Assembly: GCA_017591395.1 (NCBI GenBank)
Contig: WEDG01003472.1
Coordinates: 1 to 64,000, forward strand
Origin: Schistocephalus solidus
Lineage: Eukaryota; Platyhelminthes; Cestoda; Diphyllobothriidea; Diphyllobothriidae
DNA: 64,000 bases
Direction of reading: 5' to 3'
The position numbers were made by a program, and so were the translations under genes. The first letter of the stretch is position 1. Each line of letters starts with the position of its first letter. Of this stretch, positions 21,566-60,538 are shown piece by piece. Under the pieces are notes generated by a model, which saw only the letters and a program-made list of their open reading frames with translations, did no database searches and had not been told where the DNA came from.

Positions 21566-22494
21566 TTGTACAAGGCCAAAAATTACGTAAACATTTAACT
21601 TCGGAAGATATAAAGTCCCTATTGTTTGTTTCCTTCCCAAACTCGCAACTTTAGGATTTTGAAAAGAGTCCTCCCGGTATTTAAGGCAGCTCCCTTGATA
21701 TTATATTGGTCTCTTAAAATATTTCCATCATCATCTGCACAGTAAATCTTTGAATTCACTTTTTCGTCCCCTCCTTTTAAACTAGCATCGCCAACTCTTG
21801 ACAACCTTCATAATTTCCTCCGATTTTGAAACCCTGACAATGGTCTCGAGGTTCAGTTGATGATCGAGGCAGGTTCTGATGGTTTCGCCTCTTTGATGGC
21901 GGACTATGCAGTCAGCAAGGTAGCATCTCAATGATGAGCTCGTGCTCTCTACTTTCTTCTCTTCTTTTCGACCCTGTTATCCATGATGAGTTCCTCTTCT
22001 CTAACCCCCACTGGTAGTTATACACAGTTGCTCTGACTGCTTTATTATCTCTCACCCGACAAGGAGCGTTCCGAAACCTCATACGTGTTCAGCAACTTCA
22101 CAATACTATCCCATTGCATCTAGCTATTAATTTTTTAAGTGAAGCACAGTTTTTCTTCTAGTTTTTTAAAATAGGCGGCTCGCCAAACTCCGCCTCCGAT
22201 TTAACCTTAGGAGCTTTTTTTCTGCTTCTTTTCCAGTTCACCGTATATTCCAAAGATTGTTGACTTTTGCTTAAAAAATGGCAAATCGTTCTGAATCAGA
22301 TATGCTTACCATTCTACTCATTTCTGCTGTTCATATGCATGCTCACATAGTGCAGCAATTATCCACTTAATATTTATTTAAACCACGATGCTAAGGTTGT
22401 AATGATGGGGCCCTCTGGGCCTTAAATTTACAATTTATTTATTTAAAAACAAGGCAAGGCTAGCGTGCACCGTTATGTATCGAACGTAAATATT

Positions 22495-22690
22495 CCTAAT
22501 CTAAACCGGCAAGACAACAAGCCCTTGACTCAATATTTAGCGCTCTGGACTTCTGATCAACAGGTCGCTGGCTCGACATTCGGCTGATGCACCACCTGGG
22601 GTTGGGTATGATTAAATAATGACAGCTATTGAGTCAGACGTGGCCATTCCAGTCTCCCTTGCCTTGCGCGGGATTGTGCATACAGCTTAA
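22495..22690 (+). mobile_element. SINE copy, head and degraded hammerhead
   Basis: Contains the linker CCGGCAAGACAAC (22506), a tRNA-like head with a poor B box, a GGGGTTGGGTATGA spacer and a degraded hammerhead region ending GTGGCCATTCCAGTCTCCCTT near 22668. The core CTGATGA is lost. It lies in the region between the TPI and eIF2A genes. Confidence 0.7.
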
Positions 22691-25099
22691 ATCTATTCTA
22701 AACAAAATGCGTCCCAATTTAAAATGATTTTCACTGTTCATTTCGAATCAGATCGGAAGAAGAGTACATGATGCTTTTTACATGGCCAGCTGCATAAATG
22801 TATGTTGATATTTCATAAGACGATTTAAAAAAAACGCAATGAACCCTAGGTTTAAAATCACAAAGCATGTCAACCATCGCCGTCTCGATTGGTTGCCGTT
22901 TCCGTGGTCTGACTATTCATTGGCTGAAGGAAAATTCTTGAGTCAAGTCAGATTAATTTGAAAATAATACTTATCTCTTGACGACATAATTGAGATGTGA
23001 ATGCAAACGTGAAGAAATGCTCTGTTTTCAGCCGGCAAACACGCCCAAAGGTAATAAAGAATGTACAGAGTAAGCAACACCACAATTGCCTTTAAGATAA
23101 TCGAAAAAGTCAATCTTTGCAAACCATTCCTGGTAACTTTGTACTTAAGACCCTCGACCCTCTTTATCGTCCGCGATTGAAGCTGGTCAGCGTTACCAAA
23201 ATCTCATCTCATCCACTTTTTAGAGGCTTGTATTTCGTAATCTGCACACAGTTTTGCAATGGGGCCTAATTATTTTCGAAGTGTTAAGTAGGAAACATTT
23301 AAAACATGAGCCTAATTCATTGTAACGTACAAGTTGCTTTCTTGAACACTTAACAGTATTCTGATGACACCAACCTTTCATTCATCCATATTTCAACATA
23401 TTTTTGTGCTTTAACGTTTGCAAATGCAGACTCTTTACTGAAATCCTTGTTTTCTGGAGATAACTTTCGAGTGTTGCTAAGGTGTAGAAGCACGCAATGT
23501 GGTAGATTAAACGTAATAAGTGATTTAAAGTGACTTATCTAGCTGACTGAGCGCAAGATGTGTTGATGTTGGGTTCAGTTAATTTCCGCCCATAATTTTA
23601 TGATTCCAGCGACGCCGATATTTTCGCACTTGACTTACAGTGCAGTTACCTCTACAAAACGAAATGTAATGAGAAAAATCAGAACCTTATTGGTAATCCT
23701 TTCAAATTTCCCTCGTTCCGAGATAAAATTACTAACCTCACCTCTCCATACACGTGAGCACAGAAAAAATCGAGCCATTTTAGCACTCAACCTGGAATAT
23801 CTTGTTTTCCAAATATTGTGCGGGATACGGCGGGGTTGCTGTATATGAAAAGTCTTCCTAAAGTCAAAATAACGCATCCATTATGTTGCCCCTTCCTGCC
23901 AACTTCCTACGTTTCCTATGTGAGTAATAAATACTCATGAGGCAAGGGCAGTGTCGAAGAACGCAAGTTGCATTTTTCGTCCAAAGACTGGATAAAAGTT
24001 CTACATTCAATGCGCTCCATTCTTCCGTACGAGACACAAGTTTAATGGAAAAGATAGGGAGTTGTTGGCATTTATCCGTGAGCATCATTCTTTAAACAGC
24101 GGTGATATGTTCACTCTTAAATTCTTCCGAGAGCCTATCTTTATTGGAAGACGACTGCAGGATAATTTCTAATGGTCCACACAGTTTATTGGCAAGTTCT
24201 CGATGTGCAATTATAGGCATTCGGTCCGGAACAGGTGCTTTTGTGGGCTACCAATAAATCTAGCGTTACTAGCATATACCAAAATAAAAATCCTTCTTTG
24301 GGGAAAGGAATGGAGGTTTTTATTCACAAATGCTTAAAAAAGAAGAGAAATAAATGGATTCTCAACTGAAGACAAATTTAAAGTAATTAAAAAATTGTAT
24401 GCTTCACTTGGTCACCAATTTCCAGTTTTCGTGTTTCTTAAGGACAGATGGATCATAAGGTTGTGACATCGCGTCCGTTGCTCTCAAAAGCATTTTGGAA
24501 TTTTCAACAGACTGGTGCTCAAAATCTGAGTGATCTGACTCCCTTTCTTTTCTCTTCCTCTCCAAAAGCGCACGTCTTAATGGACGTTATTAGTCTGAAT
24601 TCAAGTAATCCTCTATTTCATCAATTAATAATAGTTGTATTTAATACCGGTTTACAGGCATTGTCAGGTGAAATATTCAGTGGGTAGATGCTGGCAGTGA
24701 AAAAAAACTCCTGAATATATATCATTATAAGTGTTTTTCCTATTTTCATGTTATTCAGGAGAAAAAACTGCCACCTGTAAGGATGATAGAAATTCAGATC
24801 AGGGAAGGGCTAACACAATTGCAGTCTGTATGCAGTCTCTGTCTTTGCTAGGAACCGGGATTCTGCCTCAGGCAAGAAAGCATCCGTGTACGGTCGCTCA
24901 CTGTCTGCCGAAGATGTCAACGGGTGCAGGCTGCAGAGACGGTGCCGTATCCCTCAAGGTAACACCTGGGATCGAGTTCAGATGCCGCGCACTCCGTCGA
25001 ACAGGAAAACAGATTCTACCGTGTCGGCGCCCAGAATTCTTGGAAACTGTTCTGAATGCAAAAAACTAGTAATGGTAATCTTAAACAAAGAATAACTCC
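22691..25099. other. intergenic stretch, nothing recognised
   Basis: No homologous protein, RNA gene or known repeat could be identified. Open frames at 24448-24687 and 24731-25069 lack motifs and good splice context. Confidence 0.4.
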
Positions 25100-25330
25100 G
25101 TTGGACTTTTTATATTATGGGAAGTTTATTCCACATGGCCATGGCGTTTATCGAAAAGAACCGTCGATACTTAACTGTGCGAGCTAATGGAAGAAATAAA
25201 AAGACATTGCGATGACTGCTGCGCCGAGGATGGTCAAGCTGCCTCACAGTGATAAGGAGATTAAATGTACGATTATTCAAAAGCTTAAAAAGCAAAAATA
25301 GTCCCTTCTGCACTCGGCGAAACCATAAGG
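25100..25330 (-). pseudogene. LINE reverse transcriptase C-terminal scrap
   Basis: The minus strand reads LARTVKYRRFFSINAMAMWN near 25200-25125. This resembles the conserved end of CR1/Jockey ORF2 (compare LDTRKYFFSKRVVDVWNSLP in the 58-kb copy). Upstream frame content is weak, so this is only a short relic. Confidence 0.4.
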
Positions 25331-26091
25331 GATCAATGTTAATTCATTTCTCCTTCTACATTCACGAGAATGCACAATGATACCTGTTCAGTGGTGTTTG
25401 TGTCTTGGCAACAGCGTTGCGTTAGAACACCATGCTCAATAGCTCAGGTAAAATTACCAATCTTTGATGCTCCATTTGCATTATCTCAACTTTATTAGGT
25501 CTCTTCTTGCTGAATGTGATATATTTATTTAAAAACAACAAATTTCGCTTCTAATGAGAACTGTTGCATATTTACTCAATAAATACTTCTAGAAAAATAA
25601 ACAGCCTTATGTGACCATTTCCAAACAGAAACCCTGATCGATCGACCAAATTCGTCAGCAGCGCGCAGTATATCTGTCCTTAATAATGAACAAGCAGAAA
25701 GGGCACATTGTTGTTTGTTTTGCATATCCTGTTAAGGGGCATTTTGTTCCAAACTTAGACGTGTTGCATTAAAAAAATGAATAACTAGTCCTCCAACTAG
25801 AAAAAAATTCTGGCGTCATATATATATCTTCAGAAAACCTGCTGAGACGTGCGCTAAAGCCATTTCAATTCATCTAAGCACAATTTTTATTATAGAATAG
25901 TAACTTAGTACCATGTTAAAACTTATAATCCACAAGTTCTGACAGAAAAATGAAAGATTGTAAAAATGCTGAAGTTCTGGAAAAATTGACAAGTCAAATA
26001 GACTGAATAATTGTTTTATTCAGCTGAAATAAAACTCGTTTAATCGAATCTAACACTCGTTTCCCTGTGTGCACGTTGTCGAATTCAAAGA

Positions 26092-52969
<26,878 letters not shown>

Positions 52970-53060
52970 AGCATTCTGCCACTCGCACGGGCATTCAACA
53001 TTTCCCCTGCTGCTCCTTGCCATCCCGGCTTGCCGCACCCGACCTGGGAAATGATCCTGG

Positions 53061-53066
53061 AATAAA
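53061..53066 (+). terminator. eIF2A polyadenylation signal
   Basis: AATAAA 92 bases after the eIF2A stop, the first such hexamer downstream. It implies a short 3' untranslated region of roughly 110 bases. Confidence 0.8.
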
Positions 53067-53699
53067 ACTTTACAACTATTTCACACCACCAAGGGGGGTC
53101 GATGGAATTTGCACAGCTTTCTCCTTCTGCCTGGTCCCTTGGCTTTCCTGTGTGGAGCTGTGTTCCCCGCTCCCCCCCCCCCTTCTTCCCGTAGGGATGC
53201 CCTGCTCCACGCAGGAGGGGTTGGTGTGCTGGGGCTACCACCTTCTCATTCTACTCCCCCTTGCCCTTCTCCCTAAATCCAGAAATTCCAGCGCTCTACC
53301 TATGGTGTGTCAGGTGGATTTCTACTGTGCCTCTTTTTATCCTTTAAAGCTTGTCTAGTTTACTGCCAATGAACTCCTCTTTTCCTTAGTTGGGCCCTGC
53401 GGCGACCGTTTTAACTAGAGGTAGTTCGCAGGATGTCACGTTGAACGTTGGTCATACCGGAGGAGACCGAGCTATATATCTCATTTCAGTAGGGAACAGT
53501 CATTTTGACAGGCCCCTGCGGTCTTGTATACTCTCACGCCGCCTGTGCTGGAGGGATTTCTTCTCAATTGAGTCGTGACGTCCTCAGTCAGCGCAAAACT
53601 ATTAACCGCATCATTTATTTTGTTGTCTATTGCGACCTTGAGGGACACGAAACCTGAAACAGTGCTAGAGGGGTGCTCATCGATCGCGTTACGGAACAT

Positions 53700-54000
53700 G
53701 CTCGTCCCATTGTGTCTTGACGCTCACAAACAGCCGCACAACGGCTAGTGATATAGGCGGAATAACATGACCGACAAAGACAAAGGAGATTGGAATGGCC
53801 ATTTCTGGTTAATTAACCGTCACCAGCCAGCTATACCCAACCCCAGGTGCTGCGGAACACGAGGCTCGAACTCGCAAACTGTTATAAGCCCAACGCTCTA
53901 ACCCATTGCGCAACGAGCTCGTTGTCTTGCCGGTTTTGATCGGGAATATGAACTATGGTATGAGGGTGCCCACCGATCGATTACAGGACTCACTCGTCCG
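53700..54000 (-). mobile_element. hammerhead SINE, antisense copy
   Basis: On the minus strand: linker ATTCCCGATCAAAACCGGCA (about 53950), a tRNA-like head, hammerhead remnant 53832-53788, then tail to about 53700. In the ribozyme the core is CTGGTGA, stem II is GGTTAATTAACC and stem III is palindromic ATGGCCAT. Confidence 0.75.
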
Positions 54001-54237
54001 ATTGTGCCTTGGGCTCCCTCTAGAGCCCCGCCAGTAGCCGCAGCGCGGATAGTGATATATGCAGAATGATATTACAGACAAAGACGAGGGAGAATGGAAT
54101 GGCCATTTCTGGCTTATTAGCCATTATCAGCCAACCATACCCAACCCCATGTGTTGCGGAAGCCGAGGCTTGAACTCGCGACCTTTTGATCAGAAGCCCA
54201 ATGCTCTACCCATTGAACCACGCGCTCGTTGTCCTGT
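54000..54237 (-). mobile_element. hammerhead SINE, antisense copy 2
   Basis: On the minus strand: head (54230-54150) with CTTCTGATCAAAAGGTCGCG, hammerhead 54136-54092 (core CTGATAA, stem II TGGCTAATAAGCCA perfect, GAAA, stem III ATGGCCAT), then tail to about 54000. It is tandem with the previous copy. Confidence 0.75.
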
Positions 54238-54480
54238 GGTCATTCCAGTCTCTATTGTCTTTGTCCGTAGTTACTCAACGCCTGCTGGTCGGACTCGGCA
54301 GTAGTCTTCAAGGCACAACGGAATGAGTAAGTCCTGGAACGCGATCGGTGAGTGCCCCTCTACCCTTCTCGTCAACAGATGGCGGACTCAAGCCTCGGGT
54401 GGTGCACCACCTGGGGTTTTTTATGGCTGGCTGATGCTGGCTAATAAGCACGAAATGGCCATTCCAGTCTCCCGTTAATG
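54236..54480 (+). mobile_element. hammerhead SINE, sense copy, head partly deleted
   Basis: Starts GTCATTCCAGTCTCTATTGT, which is the end of a hammerhead, then tail, then a shortened head (the linker and A box are missing near 54365) and a full hammerhead at 54425-54469. It is inverted against the two copies before it. Confidence 0.75.
54425..54469 (+). ncRNA. hammerhead ribozyme, near-intact
   Basis: Stem I GGCTGG/CCAGTC (one G-T wobble), core CTGATGC (last A changed), stem II TGGCTAATAAGCAC, GAAA, palindromic stem III ATGGCCAT and cleavage base T54463. One core change predicts weak or no activity. Confidence 0.65.
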
Positions 54481-55353
54481 TTTGGGATTCTAAAGCAACT
54501 TTCATTGTTTTAGGCCACACGGGGCTGAGTTTTTGCACACACCTTAATCGTTTCCCTGAGGCTGACACCGTTATTTTGTCGCCGTGTCTCTCAACTGCGC
54601 ACAATGAGTCTTGGCCCAGCTGGTGGTCGAAATTGTTCTCTATTGACACCGTGCCGGAGCCTAACACGGAGCAGGGCTGATGCCCTCAGATGGTGTGCGA
54701 GTGCCCTTACTTTCGTTATCATGCGGGTACTGAATGACCGGACGTAGCCGTAGAGTTTTTTATGCTGACATGATTCTGTTGGGTGATACCATCGGCATCC
54801 TACCTGCGGACTGAATACAAAAACAAGGATCTACTAGGACAGTACACCGATAAAATCGAGCACAGGCACTCCTGCAAAACGGGAAAGTGATAATATCAGT
54901 AGGTCAGGTTAACGAGTCAATTAACGGGTTCTGAAAAAGGCAGTGAGAATACTGGCATTTCCATGAATTTTATAAAGCTCCGTCAGAAATGTAACCCTAA
55001 CACACCATACCCACTTAAGTCAAATAAGTAGACATGTTATAATAGAAAGGAAATCTATTAGATTGCTGTCACTACAATGATACCAAGTCTGGCCTGGCTA
55101 TTTTAACTTATTTATCATAAGCGGCCTTGGTATTCGACCCCTTTAACACCGTATTTTCAGTAGGGACACTTCCGAGGCGATCGAAGGTATTTCTATAGGG
55201 CTAGCTGCTTGAATCAACCAACGACCTAAAGTTATCATGCGCAATTTGGTTATGCAGATCGAGGGGCTCGTACACAGCGGGGAGCAATCCGGTGTAGTCT
55301 ATCGTTCCATCATCAGCCGTGTCCGCCGTTATTATTGCTTGCCGAGCTGCGAA
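54481..55353. other. intergenic stretch
   Basis: Nothing recognised between the SINE cluster and the tandem duplication. Confidence 0.4.
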
Positions 55354-55491
55354 GCGTGGACGGCGGCAACCAATCGATGAAGAGATAAATATCGATCTTC
55401 TCGGCGTCGCAAGTCGCGCAAAGTATGGGCGGCTGAGACCAATCGATGAAGAGAGAAATATCGATCGGTCATGGCTTCGCAAGCCTTTGAT
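55354..55491. repeat. 69-bp tandem duplication with ATCGAT palindromes
   Basis: Two units start alike: ACCAATCGATGAAGAGA at 55369 and 55438, exactly 69 bases apart. Each contains ATCGATGAAGAGAnAAATATCGAT, an imperfect hairpin. Because 69 is a multiple of 3, the duplication is in frame on both strands (minus strand RSIFLSSSIG / RSIFISSSIG; plus strand RPIDEE / QPIDEE). Confidence 0.75.
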
Positions 55492-55499
55492 CTACCCAC

Positions 55500-58230
55500 G
55501 TGCATGGGCAGAGGTTGTCACGCTTGGGTAGGCCAGACTTGGCAGGCGAAGACAACCTGAATCAGCAGCAGTGACGCAGAGCAAGGGGCTGAACTGCCAC
55601 AGATGCGTCAGTGGACTCACCAAGAGCTCTGCGCTGCTCTTGACTTAAGCGAGGGGCGTACCGTCATGCGTTAGTTTGATTATTGAAACTCTCCCCTATA
55701 ACCACGCATAGTAGGGATTAAATTTTGTACTACAACAATAGAAGTAAATCACCATGCTGTTGCCGTAAAAAGTTATCACGTTTTCTTTTTCGGCAACATT
55801 ATGGGATGACTTACGAAATCATTCAGCCTACCGGCAGCACAGGTACTAGGTAAAAGTCCATACACGTGTTTCGCCTCTATTCTGCCATGGCACAGCTGCG
55901 AGGCTACCATAAGGGCTTTCAACTGTATCATTTTCGAGGAAGATAGCGAAACGCCGGCTAATTCGCCCCAGTCCAAGTAAATGAATATAGGGAACCCACT
56001 GTCGAAGGTGGCATTTCCGAGTGCGATAACCAAAGACAGGTAAGAAGCAACCAGTTAAATATGAATTTCGGGGGTGAGGGGTGGTGTATTCCAGGTGTAT
56101 AATTTTGTTGGTTTTAAATATAAATACCTCACCACCCACCTGCAACCAACTCCCAAAACGCACTCTAGCCAATGAACCCGGTAACTCCCACCAGCCCAAT
56201 ATCCTTGTTGCATCTTGTTCATACTGCCCGCGAGAATGGTACCAACATGGTTCTTCAGGACCAGTCCACAATTATATCATCTCATATTACTGCACACAGT
56301 TCTAAACGGTGCATTTCCCACTCAACCCTGAATCGTTTAAGGATTTATATATACCGGTATGATCAACTTTTAAACATATAAATGAGAGTAAATTCTCATT
56401 CATATGCATATTTTGCAAGTGTCTATCTGTAAATAGGGTTTTCAAAGGCTCTGCCTATCCCCCTTATATATACTGAATTATACTTGTCCGTGGCTCTATT
56501 GCGTGAGCTGCCAACAATTTAAAAAAATACAGTGGGTGCACCTTTAAATGCATCATTTTTGGAATATATACCCAAACGCCGAATAAACTACCGTAGTTCA
56601 AAGTAATGAATGTGATGAAGATATTGTCGAAACTATTGATTCCGACGTTTTTAACCAAATGCAGCCCTCTACCCAACGCAAGAAAGTAGCCAATATGCAA
56701 GCATTCATTTCAGGGTGGGATATTTGTGTGTCTGTATTTCAGTAATGCTGGACTTGGCCATCAAAATTACCAGTAAATAAGGGGAAGTGAGAAATTCCTT
56801 TCAGAAAAAAATATCCTGATAGTAATTTTAAAAAATATGGGCATATACAGGTGGTTTTTTTGAAAATGCATGCATTGCTTACTTTTTATGTTACGAAATT
56901 GTCTCTAGTATCAAATTGCAGCAACTAAGATACGGTTGTCGGTAGTTCGTATGAATGCACATTATTCGATTATTCGGCTAAATCACCCCAGCCGAGGGAG
57001 ATGAATACGTTGAACCTACTGTGGAAGGTGTCGTTTCCGAGGTGGAGAACAAAATGCGACCGCCTGTGCGAATCAGATAAGTAGCAAACGCGTAAGAGGG
57101 AATTTTGGGGCAGATGGTTGGTTATATTTCAGTCTTATCCGGGGGTACCACTGACGGAGACAGTGGTTATTTGAATCCCCAATTGTAGACTTTTTGACAT
57201 TACTTACTGGTCGCACGCCAACCTCGGATCTGGCAAATGTAAGCCTTTAACCCACATTCAAAGAAACTAGACGGAAGCCGTCTGCTAATCTGATCCCTCT
57301 GCAGGGACGTTCGGCTTTGTCTCGTAGCGATTTGTCACAACGGTTGTCCCTTGGGCGTCACCATGACAACACAGAAAGACCGGTTATTTTGTGCGGTTTG
57401 ATACGAGAATAGATACCACCCCCGTATAACAGGTGACCTCACGCTGGTTTCCTCGGGGCACCTATTCTGGTGTCCTCACACTACTCCCCCAGGAATGTGG
57501 TGGCGGGATGGTACCTATTCCCGTATCCTTCCTTTTGGACCCAACGAGGTAGTGATACATGCTCGTGTTCCCTTCCAAACTGAAACTTGAATTTTCTGCT
57601 TAACGTGTTTCGACACGTATCAGGATTAAAAATTGCAATGGTCAAACGAGTTTTCACCAGCTTTTAGTAGTGGTGCGCTAGTGGCCCCAAAGACTCTCGG
57701 GATAATGATCGGGTGTGTGGCCCCATTATGTGTAGCGTTTTGGCTTAGGGTTAGAGATAAGTTTTAGGCCTAATGTCTGGGGTTAGTGTCAGGCCATAGG
57801 GTCAAGGACTAGGGTTTCAAAGTTGTCGAAGTCAGTTATCTCTTCAGGCGCAGTCATCATATGAGTCAGATCTAATGAGGTGCGCACGATATTCACACTT
57901 TCTCGTTCAGTCCGATCGGCCAGCACGGGCGGGAATAAGTTCGCCTCATCTGTTGCCACTCCTTGACTGCTCCTCACTTCCCACAGCTCAAACTAACTAA
58001 TGAGGGAAGTGCATTTTTTGCCATTTTCTTCCCTGAAGCAGAAGGCCTTGTCTCTTGTTCGCTTAATGGGGCCCCATACTCAATCGTCACCATTTTCGGC
58101 ATCATGCTTATGCTCAAGTCTGGGTTTTTAATTAATCCCCCGAACTGAAGTCGCTTTCGCCTGAAGATCATTTGGAGAAGTAATGAGGTGCTTGGCTTTA
58201 GTAAATGTAAGCCTCGCAATTTCGGTCTTC
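55500..58230. other. intergenic stretch
   Basis: No gene recognised. Three loosely related segments near 55930-56060, 56550-56700 and 56980-57110 share strings on the pattern ATGAATAnnnnGAACCnACTGT..GAAGGTG and GTCGAAACTATTGATTCCGACG, so a diverged repeat is likely. Telomere-like GGGTTAG strings lie near 57745-57785. Confidence 0.4.
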
Positions 58231-58234
58231 GCCA

Positions 58235-59421
58235 AGTCGGAGGAAAGTTGGTTTTGTTTGTGAGTCACAAATTTGCTCTACTGTTTAGAACGTTGGACTG
58301 AAGCAGTCGATAGTGGAAATACGGTGCACGCAGTCTATATAGACTTCAAAAAGGCTTTTGATAGCGTGCCGCACCATCGCCTTCTTTATAAACTCAACCG
58401 CATAGGCGTAAGAGGTAGAATTCTGACATGGATAGAAAACTTCTTAACTGGCCGCTCACAAACTGTCCATATCAGCGACAAACAGTCGACTAAAGTTGAG
58501 GTTGAAAGTGGTGTTCCCCAAGGCTCTGTTCTCGGCCCTATTTTGTTCATTGTCTACATCAACGATTGTACCAACGAACTGGACTGCGATATTGCCATGT
58601 TTGCCGATGATCTCAAACTTTGGCACGTCATTCAAACTGCGGCTGATGAAGAGAACTTGCAGACAAACTTAAATTGACTCCAGAAATGGTCAAATGACTG
58701 GCTCTTGCCGTTTAATGAGAGCAAGTGCAACATCATACGAGTCGGGAAAAGCAATCCTTCGAACCGTACGGTTTACAGTCTGAATGGCATTCCATTGAAA
58801 GAAGTGGATGTCCAAAAGGGCCTTGGAGTCTGGATCACACCCTCGCTTAAACCCTCCCTACATTGCGCAAAGGTAGCGAAGTCAGCCATGTCGATTCTGT
58901 ACTCAGTTAAACGAGCTTTCGCAGCCTTCACTACCAAATGTTTCACTTAAGTCTTCGGAACATTCGTGCGGCCATAGTTGGAGTCCGCTATCCAAGCTTG
59001 GAGACCCTGGGCGGCGAAGGACATCAACATCCTCGAAAAGGTCCAAAGGCGAGCAACCAAACTTGTCCTTGGACATGGCTCACAGCCTTATGAAACATGG
59101 CTGTCGACTCTCAATCTCTTTCCCTTGCACTATAGACAGCTTCGGGGGGACCTGCTACTAACATTCCGCATACTTCGCGTCCAGGACTGTTGTCTCGTCC
59201 CAGGGGATTTCTTCGAGTTAGCAAAAACAACGAACTTGAGAGGTCATCCTCTCAAATTACGTGTGACTGGAGCAAGGCTAGACACTCGGAAGTACTTCTT
59301 CTCCAAAAGAGTAGTCGACGTTTGGAATAGTCTTCCTCTAGATGTTGTTATGTTGAACTCCTTGGAGGTTTCTAAGCGAAAGTTAGATCGATATAATGGT
59401 GTGAGCTACAACACGAACTGA
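58235..59421 (+). pseudogene. CR1-like LINE reverse transcriptase, longest copy
   Basis: Reads AVYIDFKKAFDSVPHHRLL (about 58335), ESGVPQGSVLGPILF (about 58505), FADDLKLWHVI with FADD at 58600-58611, KEVDVQKGLGVW (about 58800), and RRATKLVLGHGSQPYETW (about 59050). The end is LDTRKYFFSKRVVDVWNSLP and RYNGVSYNTN. In-frame stops lie near 58675, 58947 and 58977, so it is inactive. It is the best reference for the 6627, 31330 and 44955 relics. The endonuclease part is missing. Confidence 0.9.
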
Positions 59422-59439
59422 AAGCTGCAAGAGTGACGT

Positions 59440-60000
59440 CATCAAAACAAGATATTTATGATACTACTAGCTATATTTGAGTAACGTTTCTTTATGTTTG
59501 TTATTTTCGTTCGAGGGCTTGCATTCTCCCATTATTCCCATGCTGGGGTCCTCGAGGTCTTCGCTGCTTAACTTATTTACACACCTTGGTGACACCATGA
59601 GTGTTCGCATCAGCTGGAGCTGGTGGCCATCGTAAATGAGGTGTATGAACGTTCTCCCTTGGTTCGAACCGCAATGGTCCGAGGATGATCTGGGCATATA
59701 TTTCCGCCTTTGAAATCCCTCAACGGACTCTGCAATCAGCAAGGGAGCATCTGGCTGATTCATGTAACCTCCGCAATGCCCCCCGTTGGACCCCCCAAGG
59801 GCCACAGTTTTTTTCTCCTTAATATCACCAGGAGTTTTTTTACTGTCTGCTCTTTTTTAACTATGTTGGCCTCGCCAATATATCGAGATACTATTTTTTT
59901 GATACCACAACTCGCATGTACAAATAGGGAATTAAAAGGTGACTCACCTACATCTCCCTCAAATATACTGATACTGATTTACCCATTTGTACTGCGGTAG
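59440..60000 (+). repeat. R4: probable 3' region of the CR1-like LINE
   Basis: Follows the CR1 relic as R4 does at 44330-44900 (opposite strand). It contains GAACGTTCTCCCTTGGTTCG, GCAATGCCCCCCGTTGGACC and CACAACTCGCATGTACAAAT. Confidence 0.6.
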
Positions 60001-60114
60001 TTTTTGAAGACCACTCCAAAACGGATTTGGACTCTTCCAAATTTAGTGCGCCTAGTACCTATGAAGCAACCGGACATCTGACTTATTGCTGAAAAGAAAA
60101 AGCCTTCAGACACT

Positions 60115-60210
60115 CTGGTAGGACACCAAAACTCTCGATTATCCAGGATTCGAACTCGCGTTCTTTGGTCGTTAAGCTTTGGGTAGTTGAATGCGCTATC
60201 ATTGTGTCGC
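60115..60210 (-). repeat. tRNA-like sequence, possible SINE head
   Basis: On the minus strand: ACACAATGATAGCGCATTCA (A-box region) and GAGTTCGAATCCTGG (B box). The spacing suits a tRNA-derived pol III promoter, but the anticodon arm is not convincing. Confidence 0.35.
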
Positions 60211-60538
60211 GGTCCAACCTCCCTTCAGTTAAGAATAAAAATAGTAACTGTACTCTGCATGGTAATCTTAACACTGTAATTAATGGCTGATGAGGATCGA
60301 TCTCCAAGAAACTAGCAGGACTGCGCCATGCCACTTTTGTGCACGATTCATGTAAATACCACTCTTCCGTTACCGCTTAGCCGGAGGCTTTGAGTAGAAG
60401 AAAAGTTGCAAGTAAGTGAATCATGGGTGTTTTTGATACAACCCGTGCAGGAACATATTACCTCCTTCCGAGGGAAAGATTACTTTGTGCACGTGTGAAT
60501 CTATGTATGTGCATGTGTTTGTTTGTTTTCTTTGTGGC

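Noticed and set aside
24731..25069. 112-codon open frame before eIF2A
   Set aside because: It does not match the eIF2A amino end and has no good splice link to exon 2.
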